Shown here: piece by piece, positions 15,912-26,799 of the stretch
Layout: every line of letters begins with the position of its first letter
How positions within the stretch are numbered: the stretch's first letter is position 1
DNA from: Vineibacter terrae
GTDB taxonomy: Bacteria; Pseudomonadota; Alphaproteobacteria; Reyranellales; Reyranellaceae
NCBI RefSeq assembly: GCF_008039615.1
Contig: NZ_VDUZ01000024.1
Coordinates: 1-64,000, forward strand
Length of the DNA: 64,000 nt
Direction: 5' to 3'
The notes under the pieces: model-generated
The model's database searches: none
What the model was told of the DNA's origin: nothing
What the model saw: only the letters and a program-made list of their open reading frames with translations
Program-made: the position numbers and the translations under genes

Positions 15912-17936
15912 ATGACGACCCCCGACGACGGCGCACGCGCGCTGCTGCAGCGGTTGGCGGCCCAGGCATCGACCAAGGCCTCGCCGGAGGAGCTGGAGCA
16001 GCTGATGGAGGGCATCGCCGCGGCGCCCGAGAGCCTGGCCGGGCCCGAATGGCTGGAGCTGGTGGCGCCCGACACCGGTCAGCACGGCGCGCTTGCCGAC
16101 GACCTGGTGGCGCTGCGCACGCGGCTGGCGGCGCGGCCCGACGGCATCGAGGATGCGGTGCCGCCGCGAGCGCGCCTGGATGACCTGCGGGCCGAACTGC
16201 GCCGCCGCGGGCTGGACGGGTTCATCGTGCCGCGCGCCGACGAGCACCAGGGCGAGTACGTCCCGCGCGCCGCCCAGCGCCTGGCTTGGCTCACCGGCTT
16301 CACCGGCTCGGCCGGCTGGGCGATCGTGCTGGCAGACAAGGCGGCGGTCTTCGTCGACGGCCGCTACACGTTGCAGGTGCGGGCGCAGGTCGACACCGGG
16401 CTGTTCGAGCCGCTGGGATACCCCGAGACGACACCCGACACCTGGCTGGCGGCGAACCTGGCCAAGGGCGCCCGCTTCGGCTTCGATCCGTGGCTGCACG
16501 CCCTGGCCGACGCCGACCGGCTGGCCCAGGCCTGCACCAAGGCCGGCGCCGACCTGGTGCCTGTCGACTCCAATCCCATCGACGCGGTGTGGCCCGACCG
16601 GCCGCCGCCGCCGCTGGCGCCGGTGATCCCCCATCCGCTCGAGCTGGCCGGCGAGGCGGCGGAGGTCAAGCGCGCACGCATCGCCAAGCTGGCCGCCGAC
16701 AAGGGCACCGACGCCGTGCTGCTGACGCAACCCGACTCGATCGCGTGGCTGCTCAACATCCGCGGCGGCGACGTGCCGCGGACGCCCTTCCCGCTCAGCT
16801 TCGCCCTGCTGCGCAAGGACGGCGCCGTCGACCTCTTCATCGACCAGCGCAAGCTGACCGCCGTCGCCCGCGCGCATCTGGGCAACGGCGTCGCCGTGCA
16901 GGCGCCCGCAGCGCTGGCCGGCGCCCTTGCCGAGCTGGGCGCGTCGGGCGCCACCGTGTGGCTCGACCCCAACAGCGCGCCACGCTGGGCGCTCGACCGG
17001 CTGGGCAGCGGCGCCAAGATCGTGCGCGATACCGATCCCGTGGCGCTGCCCAAGGCGTGCAAGAACGATGTCGAGATGCAGGGCGTGCGGGCCGCCCATA
17101 AACGGGACGGCGCGGCGGTCACGCGCTACCTCGCCTGGCTGGCACAGACGGCGCCGTCGGGGGCGCTGGACGAGATCGCGGCCGCCGACCGCCTGCAGCA
17201 GCTGCGCGAGGAAACCGGGGCGATCCGCGACCTCAGCTTCGACACGATCAGCGGCACCGGCGCCAACGGCGCCATCGTGCACTATCATGCCACGCCACGC
17301 ACCGTGCGGCGCCTGGCGCCCGGCGAGCTCTACCTGGTCGACTCGGGGGCCCAGTACCGCGACGGCACCACCGACATCACGCGCACGGTCGCCATCGGCA
17401 CGCCGACACCGCAGATGCGCGAGCACTTCACGCGCGTGCTGAAGGGCCACATCGCGCTCGCCATGGCGCGCTTTCCCGTCGGCACCACCGGCAGCCAGCT
17501 CGACGCGCTGGCGCGCTACCATCTGTGGCAGGTGGGGCTCGACTACGACCACGGCACTGGACACGGCGTCGGCGCCTACCTGTCGGTGCACGAAGGGCCG
17601 CACCGCATCTCGAAGGTCGCCAACAGCGTGGCGCTGCGGCCGGGCATGATCGTCAGCAACGAGCCCGGCTACTACAAGGCCGGCGCCTACGGCATCCGCA
17701 TCGAGAACCTGGTCGCCGTGCGGCCGGCGGAAATCGCCGGCGCCGACCGCGCCTATCTCGAGTTCGAGACCCTGACACTGGCGCCGTTCGACGTGGCCTG
17801 CATCGAGCCGGCGCTGCTGACCGACGCCGAGCGCGCCTGGGTCAACGCCTACCATGCGCGGGTGCGCGACGAGATCGGCCAGCAGGTCGACGCCACGACC
17901 CGCGCCTGGCTGGACACCGCCACCCGAACCATCTGA
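15912..17936 (+). CDS. Xaa-Pro aminopeptidase (M24B family)
   Basis: This 674-residue cytoplasmic metallopeptidase removes N-terminal residues preceding proline. The pita-bread metal site is complete: DSGAQYRDGTTDITRT (two Asp), GTGHGVGAYLSVHEGP (His), NEPGYYKAGAYGIRIEN (Glu) and LEFETLTLAPFD (Glu). Two creatinase-like N-terminal domains precede it (GFIVPRADEHQGEY, WLLNIRGGDVPRTPF), giving the long three-domain form rather than the 440-residue E. coli type. The first 70 residues (LLQRLAAQAST...) are an extra helical extension. AGGAG lies 8 nt before the start. The GNAT gene follows after 23 bp. Confidence 0.92.
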   Translation: MTTPDDGARALLQRLAAQASTKASPEELEQLMEGIAAAPESLAGPEWLELVAPDTGQHGALADDLVALRTRLAARPDGIEDAVPPRARLDDLRAELRRRGLDGFIVPRADEHQGEYVPRAAQRLAWLTGFTGSAGWAIVLADKAAVFVDGRYTLQVRAQVDTGLFEPLGYPETTPDTWLAANLAKGARFGFDPWLHALADADRLAQACTKAGADLVPVDSNPIDAVWPDRPPPPLAPVIPHPLELAGEAAEVKRARIAKLAADKGTDAVLLTQPDSIAWLLNIRGGDVPRTPFPLSFALLRKDGAVDLFIDQRKLTAVARAHLGNGVAVQAPAALAGALAELGASGATVWLDPNSAPRWALDRLGSGAKIVRDTDPVALPKACKNDVEMQGVRAAHKRDGAAVTRYLAWLAQTAPSGALDEIAAADRLQQLREETGAIRDLSFDTISGTGANGAIVHYHATPRTVRRLAPGELYLVDSGAQYRDGTTDITRTVAIGTPTPQMREHFTRVLKGHIALAMARFPVGTTGSQLDALARYHLWQVGLDYDHGTGHGVGAYLSVHEGPHRISKVANSVALRPGMIVSNEPGYYKAGAYGIRIENLVAVRPAEIAGADRAYLEFETLTLAPFDVACIEPALLTDAERAWVNAYHARVRDEIGQQVDATTRAWLDTATRTI

Positions 17937-17959
17937 ACCGCCCATCACGGACGCCGACC

Positions 17960-18538
17960 ATGAGCCGCCAACCCCGGAACCGGTCGGCCGCCGCCGCAGG
18001 CACAGCGCCGCGCAAGCTGAAGGACGCCCGCATCACCCGCGAGGCATTTCCCGACGTCCGCCTGCGCGCGCTGGCGCTGGGCGACCTGCCGCAGATCGCG
18101 CGCTGGCTGGCGCAGCCGCATGTCGCGGCCCGCTGGGACCCGCCGCACGTGGCCCTGCCGGCGATCGTGCAGGACATCGATTCGCCCGACACCTCGCCGT
18201 TCGTGATCATCGCGCACGGCCGGCCGGTGGGCTACCTGCAGATCTACGCCGCGACCGGGACGGCGTTCTGGGCCGGCCACGACCTGCCGCGCGAGACCTT
18301 CGGGCTGGACCTGTTCATCGGCGACCCGGCGGCGCTGGGCCGCGGGCATGGCAGCGCCTGCCTGTCGCTGGCCGCTTCCCACCTGCTCGGCCTGCCGGGC
18401 GTGGCCCGTGTGCAGGGCGACCCGGCGCCCGACAACAAGGCCTCGCTGCGGGCCTTCGAGAAGGCCGGGTTCGAGCGCCGCGGCGAGATCACCACGCCGG
18501 ACGGCCCGGCGATCTACATGGCGATCGATCGGCGATAG
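17960..18538 (+). CDS. GNAT acetyltransferase, AAC(6')-like
   Basis: This 192-residue acetyl-CoA-dependent transferase resembles the AAC(6')/IucB-like GNAT group in layout. IARWLAQPHVAARWDPP near the N terminus is followed by VGYLQIY, the CoA-binding loop LGRGHGSACLSL, and DPAPDNKASLRAFEKAGF. That group includes aminoglycoside 6'-acetyltransferases and siderophore acetylases, but chromosomal members often have other substrates. It probably shares a transcript with the aminopeptidase gene upstream. The N-terminal 25 residues are basic and of no known fold. Confidence 0.75.
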   Translation: MSRQPRNRSAAAAGTAPRKLKDARITREAFPDVRLRALALGDLPQIARWLAQPHVAARWDPPHVALPAIVQDIDSPDTSPFVIIAHGRPVGYLQIYAATGTAFWAGHDLPRETFGLDLFIGDPAALGRGHGSACLSLAASHLLGLPGVARVQGDPAPDNKASLRAFEKAGFERRGEITTPDGPAIYMAIDRR

Positions 18539-18562
18539 CCCTGGTTCTGACCCGGGTTTCAT

Positions 18563-18592
18563 GAACCCATATCAATTGATATAGTGGGGTTC
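18563..18592. promoter_or_regulatory. Palindromic operator of the toxin-antitoxin operon
   Basis: A perfect 14-bp palindrome ATATCAATTGATAT (18569-18582) is flanked by GAACCC and GGGGTTC, making an imperfect 30-bp dyad. It overlaps a possible -10 (TATAGT) and ends 17 bp before the antitoxin ATG. Phd/YefM antitoxins usually bind such dyads to repress their own operon. Confidence 0.7.
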
Positions 18593-18608
18593 GAGCTGGA
18601 GATAACCA

Positions 18609-18905
18609 ATGATTCGCCGTGCGACTGCGATGAAGCTGCGCCAGAACCTGGGCGAGCTGCTCAACGAAGTGCAGCACGCTCGGCGTCCTGTCGTCATCAC
18701 CCGGGGCGGCAAGCAGGTTGCGGCACTTGTCGATATCGAGCTTTTCGACCGGATTCGCGCCATGCGCGACGAATTCCGGCGAATGACTGAGGAGCTTGGC
18801 CGCGCCTATGAAGGCGTCGACCCTGCCGTTGCGCAAGCCGAGATCGATGAGGCAGTGGCCGCAGCCCGCCGCCGTACACGGGCACGACTGAAGCGGCGCA
18901 AGTAA
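18609..18905 (+). CDS. Phd/YefM-type antitoxin
   Basis: This 98-residue protein has the Phd/YefM N-terminal DNA-binding fold (ATAMKLRQNLGELLNEV, RRPVVITRGGKQVAALVDIELF). A highly charged helical C terminus (about residues 50-98, ending in a basic Arg/Lys run) is where antitoxins contact their toxins. The toxin gene starts 7 bp downstream. The protein should neutralise the PIN nuclease and repress the operon through the upstream palindrome. Confidence 0.85.
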   Translation: MIRRATAMKLRQNLGELLNEVQHARRPVVITRGGKQVAALVDIELFDRIRAMRDEFRRMTEELGRAYEGVDPAVAQAEIDEAVAAARRRTRARLKRRK

Positions 18906-18912
18906 CGGCAGC

Positions 18913-19326
18913 GTGCGCGTCGTTCTCGACACCAATGTCGTTGTATCCGGGTTGATGCTTCCGGCGAGCCGCCCCGGCCGGATTCTCGCCGCCTGGGAAG
19001 CCGGATTGTTTCTGTTGGTGACATCCGACGACCTTCTCGCTGAGCTGGCTGATGTCTTGGACCAACCCAAAATCCGGCGCCGGGTCCGCTGGTCAAAAGA
19101 CTCAATCGATGACTACGTCTCCACGATGCGTGCGTTCAGTCATGTCGTGAATGCGCGCCAGTATCGTCGCCCGATCGTTCGCGACATCAATGACGATATC
19201 GTTTTGGCAACCATGGTCGCAGGGCGTGCAGACTGGCTTGTGACGGGCGACAAGGACTTCCTGGTCCTGGCGGAGGGCTATCCGATCCTGTCTCCGGCCG
19301 CTTTCTGGTTGCGGCATGGATGGTAG
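18913..19326 (+). CDS. PIN-domain ribonuclease toxin (COG1569-like)
   Basis: This 137-residue PIN nuclease starts with GTG. The acidic metal-binding residues are in place: Asp6 (VLDTNVVVSG), Glu44 (LLAEL), Asp94/95 (DINDDIVLA) and Asp113 (VTGDKDFL). PIN toxins cut RNA in the cytoplasm when their antitoxin is degraded. Paired with the Phd-like gene, it forms a complete type II toxin-antitoxin module; the RNA target is unknown. Confidence 0.87.
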   Translation: MRVVLDTNVVVSGLMLPASRPGRILAAWEAGLFLLVTSDDLLAELADVLDQPKIRRRVRWSKDSIDDYVSTMRAFSHVVNARQYRRPIVRDINDDIVLATMVAGRADWLVTGDKDFLVLAEGYPILSPAAFWLRHGW

Positions 19327-19347
19327 CGGCGCTTTGCTGGGACACCT

Positions 19348-19432
19348 GTCATCCCGAGCGCAGCGAGAGATCTCCCGCGAGTGACGCACCGTGCGCCATT
19401 CGCAGGAGATCTCTCGCTGCGCTCGGGATGAC
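19348..19432. repeat. 85-bp paired palindrome (REPIN-like), copy C
   Basis: Its arms are as in the other copies with compensating changes on both sides (GAGAGATCTCCCGCGA / TCGCAGGAGATCTCTC). It lies between the convergent toxin and helicase-nuclease genes. The paired changes suggest the hairpin itself is maintained. Confidence 0.9.
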
Positions 19433-19460
19433 AGTGAGGTCCGTTCGATCGACTTTCACA

Positions 19461-22400
19461 TCAATCGGCAACTGCCGGCCGTCGCCGCCAGAAATCGCCG
19501 TGCCGTTCGATATGGCCATCCGCCGACAGCCGCGCGACGGCGGCGGCGATGGCGTCCTTGAAGGCGGCGGAGGCCGCGGCGGCGCCCAGAAGCGCCGCCA
19601 CGGCGCGGGGCAGCTCGGCATCGGCGGCGCCGAGGCTGCGGTCGATGATCGCGAGGACAGCTTCGCGCAGCTCCGGCGGCGGCAGGCTCTCGGCACGCCG
19701 CAGCGACTCCTGCCGTACGTTGCGGCGGTCGCGGATGCGGATCGGCTGATCGGCCCGCCATACGAAGTCGCCCTCGGTCGCGCAGCCGCCCGCGCGCTGC
19801 ACGGCGGCGATCGCCGCCTCGACCGCGGCGCGGATGGCTGCGCCGGCGCGCTGGTAGCCCCAGAGCGTCCGCAGCCGGGTCACGATCTCTTCGCGCGCGA
19901 TCGGCCCCTCGGTCGTGATGATCTGCGCCACGCAGTCGGCCAAGCGCGACGGCGGCGCGTCGACCAGGTCGATTGCCGGCACCGCGAAGGCGCTCTCGAC
20001 ATAGGCCGAGGCCGCTGCGTCGGCTTGCGCCTCCATGACCCGGCGCAGGCGCGGCGGCGATGCGGCATCGCGATCCAGCACCACGATCTGCCGCCCCGCG
20101 TCGACAGCGGCAGCGTCGACAGCGGCGGCGCCGGCCGCGCCGGCGGCGGCCGCTGCCTGCGCCTCGCGCTGCTCGGCCAGCTCCGCCGCCGACGCGGCTT
20201 TGAGCTCCTCCAGCCGCGCGACGAGGCGGCGCAGCTGCGCCTCGGGACGCTGCCACCAGTCCTGGCTCCATATGCGATGCAGGATCCAGCCGTGCCGCTC
20301 CAGCACGAGCTGCCGCAGCCGGTCGCGATCACGCGCCGAGCGCGACGAATGATAGGCTGCGCCATCGCATTCGATGCCCAGCAGGTAGCGGCCCGGCACA
20401 TGCGGATCGACGACGGCGAGATCGATGAAGAAGCCGGCGATGCCGACCTGCGGATGGACCTCGTAGCCCTCGCGCCGCAGGGCGTGCAGCACCGCTTCCT
20501 CGAACGGCGATTCGACGTCGCGCCGGCTGGGCTGCGCCACGTCGAGCACGCCGCGCTCGGCGTACTGCAGGAACAGCTTGAAGGCGACGACGCCGGCGCT
20601 GCGCGCCCGTTCCAGGTCGATGTCGTCGGCGCGGATGGCGCTGAACAGCTCCAGCCGTTCCTTGGCGCGAGTGATCAGGACGTTCAGCCGCCGCTCCCCG
20701 CCCTCGGCGTTGAGCGGGCCGAACGCCATCGCGAGGTAGCCGTCCTTGTCGCGGCCGTAGCCCACCGAGATCAGGATCACGTCGCGCTCGTCACCCTGGA
20801 TGTTCTCGAGGTTCTTCACGAAGAACGGCTCCGGCCCGCCGGTCGCGAAGAAGGGCTCGACGTCGGGGTCCTGCCGCCGCAGCAGCTCCAGCTCGTCCAG
20901 CACGGCCCGCCGCTGCGCGATCGAGAAGGTGCCCACGCCCAGCGACTTGCCGGGCATGGCGCGTGCATGGGCGATCACGGCAGCGGCCACCGCCTTGGCC
21001 TCGATCCTGTTGTCGCGCGCGCCGCCGCGATCGTAGACGCCGTGCGGCAGATGGCGGAACACCAGGCCGCGGCCGCCGGCCTGGGCATAGGGGCTGGGCA
21101 CGATGAACAGGCGGCTGTCGTAGAACTGCTTGTTCGACACCGCGATCAGCGACTGATGCCGGCTGCGGTAGTGCCAGCGCAGCATGGTCGACGGCACGCC
21201 CTGGGCGACGCACAGGCCCAGCACGCTCTCCAGGTCGGCGGTGCTGCTGCCGCTGTCATCATCGGCCGAGCCGCTTTCCAGCGCCCGCGCGAAGAAGCGC
21301 GTCGGCGGCAGCTGCCGCTGATCGCCGACCACGACGATCTGCCGGCAGCGCGCGATCGCGCCCAGCGCATCGACCGGCTCGACCTGGGAGGCCTCGTCGA
21401 CCACCAGCAGGTCGAACGACAGCGCCCCCGGCGGCAGGAACTGCGCCACCGACAGCGGGCTCATCATGAACACCGGCTTGATCGCCTGCACCGCGGGCCC
21501 CGCCTCCTGCATCAGCCGCCGGATCGGCAGGTGGCGCGACTTCTTCTCGATCTCGCGGCGCACGATGCCCAGCGGCCCGATGCCGCCGGCCTCGCGCGGC
21601 ACGGCGCGATAATGCGCCGTTGCCGCCTCGAGCTGCGCCAGGTCGATGCGCCTGAGGTCGGCGGCGCGGAAGGCGGCAATGCGCGCGTCATGCACATCGC
21701 CGTCAAACGCGGCCAGCACCGGCAGGCGCTGCCGGAAATCACGGATCAGCGTGTCGTAGTAGAGGTGATCGAAGACGTCGGCCGCGTCCGCCGGCGCCAG
21801 CACGCCGGACGCCAGGCGCGCCACGACGTCCCCCAGCCCGAAGGCGATGGCGCGGTGCTCCTGCGCCCGGTAGCCGCGCCAGACCTCGAGGCCTTCCGGA
21901 TCCTGCTGCCAGGCCGCCAGCCGCGCCGCCAGCTCGGCCAGCGGCACGGACGGCAGCGACGCCGTCGCGAAGGCACGCTGCAGGTCGAGCCGCAGGCGCG
22001 CGACCAGGCCGTCGATCGCGCCCATGGCCGCTTCGCGCGCCGCCTCGACCTTCCCACCCAGCGCCACGGCCGCGCCCCGGTCGGGCAGCGCGGCGTAGAC
22101 GGCGCGGAAATCCGGCGGCAGGCCCTGCACGGCATGCCCCCGTACCCAGGCGTGGATCGCGGCCAGCCGGGCCCAATCGCTGCGCGCGCCAGCCCACAGC
22201 GCACCGAATGCCGCCGCGCCGGTGCGGTCGTCGCGCGCGAGCGCGGCCAGCGCCGCACGCCCGGCGGAGAGCGCATCGATCAGCGCCAGCCGATCCGCCT
22301 TGGCGGCGGGCGGCTTGTCCTTCAGCACCGATGCCAGCTCGCGCAAGCCGCGGCGATAGGCGCCGTCGAACAGGAAGGCCAGCAGCGGATGGCCGGCGCG

Positions 22401-24341
22401 GGCGATGGCCTGGCGCGCGGCTCCAAGATCGGTCGACCACGCCGCGTCATGGGCCCGGCCATCCACCGTGCGCACAGCCTGCGCATGGCCCTGGCCGGCG
22501 TCGATCAGCGCGCCGATCGCGGGCATCGCGTCGTGCCAGGCGGGCGACGCGACCGCCGCCGGATCGGGATCGGGCGCGGCGCCGACCGCCGCCGCGATCG
22601 CGGCCAGCCGCGCGACATCCGACAGCGCGACCGGCGACGGCTGGCCGAGCATGGCCGCCAGCGCATCGGCCGCGGCGCGCAGCTGCGCCAGCGCCGCTTG
22701 CGCCGCGCCGATATCGGCCACGAGATGGGTGCGGTCGCTGGCAATCAGGTCGGCACGCTCGACGCCGCGCCAGGCATGCTGCCCGGGCGCGCCCATGCCG
22801 GCGATGCGGGCCGCGAGATCGCCGACAATGCCGTCGGCGTCGGCCTTCTGCTGCTTCGTCCAGCCTTCGGCACCGGGCAGCGTTGTGTCGCGGCAGGCGG
22901 CAGCGTGATCGCGCAACCGCAGCAGATGCCCCATCACCACGTGCGGCGACAGCCCCGATGGCGCCTGCGGCTCGTTCAGCGCCGCCGGCAGGGCGTTGAG
23001 CTCGACGCGGACCGCCTGCAGGCGTTCGAAGAAGCCCTGATCGGCCGCGCCGTCGGGACGGCCAAGCTCCAGCGTGCGCTTCAGCTCCGCCAGCACGGCG
23101 CGCTTGTTGGCCTTGTGGCTGTGCAGCTCCAGGCAGGCGTCGCCGACATGCACTGAATCGAGCCGGCGCTTCACCACATCCAGGGCCGCCATCTTCTCGG
23201 CGACGAACAGCACGCTGCGGCCATCGCGCAGGGCTGATGCGATGACGTTGGCGATGGTCTGCGACTTGCCGGTGCCGGGCGGGCCTTGCACCACCAGGCT
23301 TTCGCCGCGGCGCGCGCGCTCGATGGCGATGGTCTGCGAGCTGTCGGCATCGACGACATGCGCCAGCCGTTCCGGCGTCAGCTCGATGTCGATGCGGTCC
23401 TCGCCGGCGAAGCTCGGCTCGGCGGCGGGAAAGCCCGCGCCCAGCAGGGCGGCGACGAACGGATGCCGGTCGAGCGGCGCCGCCTCGGGCCAGTTGTCGG
23501 CATCGAGGTCGCGATACATCAGGTACTTGGCGAACGAGAACAGGCCCAGCACCATCTCGTCCGCAGCCACGGACCAGCCCTCCTGGCCGGCGACGGCAGC
23601 GGCGACGGCAGCGACATGGGCGGCAAGATCGAGCTCCTCGACGGGCGGCAGCTCGGGCAGCGCGATGCCGTGGTCGTTCCGCAGCCGGGCGCGCAGCGAG
23701 ATGTTCTCGACGATCTCGTCCTCGGTCCAGGCCATGGCGAAACGGCTGCCGGCGCCCTTGCGCTCCAGCCGCACCGGCACCAGCAGCAAGGGCGCGCGGC
23801 GCTCGATATCCGATGCCTCGACCTCGCGCCAGCGCAGCACCCCGATCGCGAAATAGAGGATGTTGACGCCCTGCTCCTCGATCAGCAGGCGGGCGTCGTA
23901 GGCAAGATCGAACAGCCGCTTCTGCAGCCGCTCCGACGACAGCGCCGTGTGCAGGCGCATGTCGCGATGCCGGGCGGCGATGCCATCGGCATCCGCCTCG
24001 TCGTCGTCATCGGGCTGCGCCAGCGCGCTGCCATCGGGGTCGACGTCCGGCTCGACCGCGGCAGCCGCCTCGGGCGCGGGAAGCGCCAGCGTGCCGCCGT
24101 CATCCGCCCGGCGCTTGCGGCGCGACGCCTCGGCCTGGGTCTGGGCCGGATCGGGCAGGAAGCTCAGCGCCCGCTTCTCGGCGACCAGCAGGCGGAAGAC
24201 CTCGGCCGCCTTCTCGTCGTGCACCGCCACGACCCGCGCCGTGCCACCCGGCTTGGGCAGGCTGAGCAGGCGATTGGCCGTGCTGAGGTCGAGCAGCGAC
24301 TGGCGCGCGCGGCGCAGCTCGGCGGCGATGTCGGCGGTCAT
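19461..24341 (-). CDS. DUF4011-SF1 helicase-nuclease-DUF3320 protein, candidate anti-phage gene
   Basis: This 1,626-residue protein starts with DUF4011 (RQSLLDLSTANRLLSLP, NILYFAIGVLRW). An SF1 (UPF1-like) helicase follows: Walker A VVQGPPGTGKSQTIANVI near residue 350, Walker B LLVVDEASQVEPVDA near 980, motif III VVGDQRQLPPTRFF, then MLRWHYRSRHQSLI and LNVLITRAKERLELF near 1220. A Vsr/MTES_1575-like nuclease lies around 1275-1375 (FFIDLAVVD, LGIECDGAAYHSS, RDRDRLRQ). The C terminus resembles DUF3320. ATG 24341 is preferred over GTG 24362, which lies inside a palindrome. This matches the DUF4011-helicase-Vsr defence architecture (called Hhe in one screen, from memory). It lies next to a toxin-antitoxin pair. 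Confidence 0.82.
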   Translation of the reverse strand: MTADIAAELRRARQSLLDLSTANRLLSLPKPGGTARVVAVHDEKAAEVFRLLVAEKRALSFLPDPAQTQAEASRRKRRADDGGTLALPAPEAAAAVEPDVDPDGSALAQPDDDDEADADGIAARHRDMRLHTALSSERLQKRLFDLAYDARLLIEEQGVNILYFAIGVLRWREVEASDIERRAPLLLVPVRLERKGAGSRFAMAWTEDEIVENISLRARLRNDHGIALPELPPVEELDLAAHVAAVAAAVAGQEGWSVAADEMVLGLFSFAKYLMYRDLDADNWPEAAPLDRHPFVAALLGAGFPAAEPSFAGEDRIDIELTPERLAHVVDADSSQTIAIERARRGESLVVQGPPGTGKSQTIANVIASALRDGRSVLFVAEKMAALDVVKRRLDSVHVGDACLELHSHKANKRAVLAELKRTLELGRPDGAADQGFFERLQAVRVELNALPAALNEPQAPSGLSPHVVMGHLLRLRDHAAACRDTTLPGAEGWTKQQKADADGIVGDLAARIAGMGAPGQHAWRGVERADLIASDRTHLVADIGAAQAALAQLRAAADALAAMLGQPSPVALSDVARLAAIAAAVGAAPDPDPAAVASPAWHDAMPAIGALIDAGQGHAQAVRTVDGRAHDAAWSTDLGAARQAIARAGHPLLAFLFDGAYRRGLRELASVLKDKPPAAKADRLALIDALSAGRAALAALARDDRTGAAAFGALWAGARSDWARLAAIHAWVRGHAVQGLPPDFRAVYAALPDRGAAVALGGKVEAAREAAMGAIDGLVARLRLDLQRAFATASLPSVPLAELAARLAAWQQDPEGLEVWRGYRAQEHRAIAFGLGDVVARLASGVLAPADAADVFDHLYYDTLIRDFRQRLPVLAAFDGDVHDARIAAFRAADLRRIDLAQLEAATAHYRAVPREAGGIGPLGIVRREIEKKSRHLPIRRLMQEAGPAVQAIKPVFMMSPLSVAQFLPPGALSFDLLVVDEASQVEPVDALGAIARCRQIVVVGDQRQLPPTRFFARALESGSADDDSGSSTADLESVLGLCVAQGVPSTMLRWHYRSRHQSLIAVSNKQFYDSRLFIVPSPYAQAGGRGLVFRHLPHGVYDRGGARDNRIEAKAVAAAVIAHARAMPGKSLGVGTFSIAQRRAVLDELELLRRQDPDVEPFFATGGPEPFFVKNLENIQGDERDVILISVGYGRDKDGYLAMAFGPLNAEGGERRLNVLITRAKERLELFSAIRADDIDLERARSAGVVAFKLFLQYAERGVLDVAQPSRRDVESPFEEAVLHALRREGYEVHPQVGIAGFFIDLAVVDPHVPGRYLLGIECDGAAYHSSRSARDRDRLRQLVLERHGWILHRIWSQDWWQRPEAQLRRLVARLEELKAASAAELAEQREAQAAAAAGAAGAAAVDAAAVDAGRQIVVLDRDAASPPRLRRVMEAQADAAASAYVESAFAVPAIDLVDAPPSRLADCVAQIITTEGPIAREEIVTRLRTLWGYQRAGAAIRAAVEAAIAAVQRAGGCATEGDFVWRADQPIRIRDRRNVRQESLRRAESLPPPELREAVLAIIDRSLGAADAELPRAVAALLGAAAASAAFKDAIAAAVARLSADGHIERHGDFWRRRPAVAD

Positions 24342-24350
24342 GCTTTGCCG

Positions 24351-24456
24351 GGAGCGCGCCACTCCAGTGGCGCACCGGCGCGCAGCGCCGGATCATGAGC
24401 AGCGCCGCAAAAGAGCCGGCCCTTCGGGCCGGTGCGCCACTGGAGTGGTGCGCTCC
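24351..24456. repeat. Inverted-repeat element upstream of the helicase-nuclease gene
   Basis: Two 28-bp arms (24351-24378 and 24429-24456) match at 27 of 28 positions; the core is GCCACTCCAGTGGCGCACCG. Inside is a further hairpin GCCGGCCCTTCGGGCCGG. It separates the helicase-nuclease start from the end of ligA. Its position argues for the downstream ATG start of the helicase gene. Confidence 0.8.
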
Positions 24457-24471
24457 CTGCAATACTCACCG

Positions 24472-26670
<2,199 letters not shown>

Positions 26671-26749
26671 TCATGCCGGCAGGCGAGAGAGAACATAAGT
26701 AGGACATTGCGATGCGGGAAGACAGCGTGCTTCTCGCACAGCGCGTCGC

Positions 26750-26782
26750 TCGCAGGAGATCCCTCGCTACGCTCGGGATGAC
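26750..26782. repeat. Half copy of the REPIN-like palindrome
   Basis: Only the right arm of the family is present (CGCAGGAGATCCCTCGCTAC then GCTCGGGATGAC). It lies between ppa and ligA. The left arm is not recognisable, so it appears to be a decayed or single-unit element. Confidence 0.7.
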
Positions 26783-26799
26783 AGGGAAGCATAAGGCGA

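Noticed and set aside
17960-18538. Aminoglycoside resistance gene
   Set aside because: The likeness to AAC(6') is only at fold and layout level; chromosomal GNATs of this kind commonly have other substrates, and there is no mobile-element context.
19320-23156. 1,278-codon plus-strand open frame opposite the helicase-nuclease gene
   Set aside because: Composition (Arg, Gln, His, Gly rich) is that of an antisense shadow; the opposite strand has a full set of helicase and nuclease motifs.
24342-24362. GTG at 24362 as start of the helicase-nuclease gene
   Set aside because: These codons lie inside the left arm of a palindromic repeat; the ATG at 24341 begins the DUF4011-like sequence.
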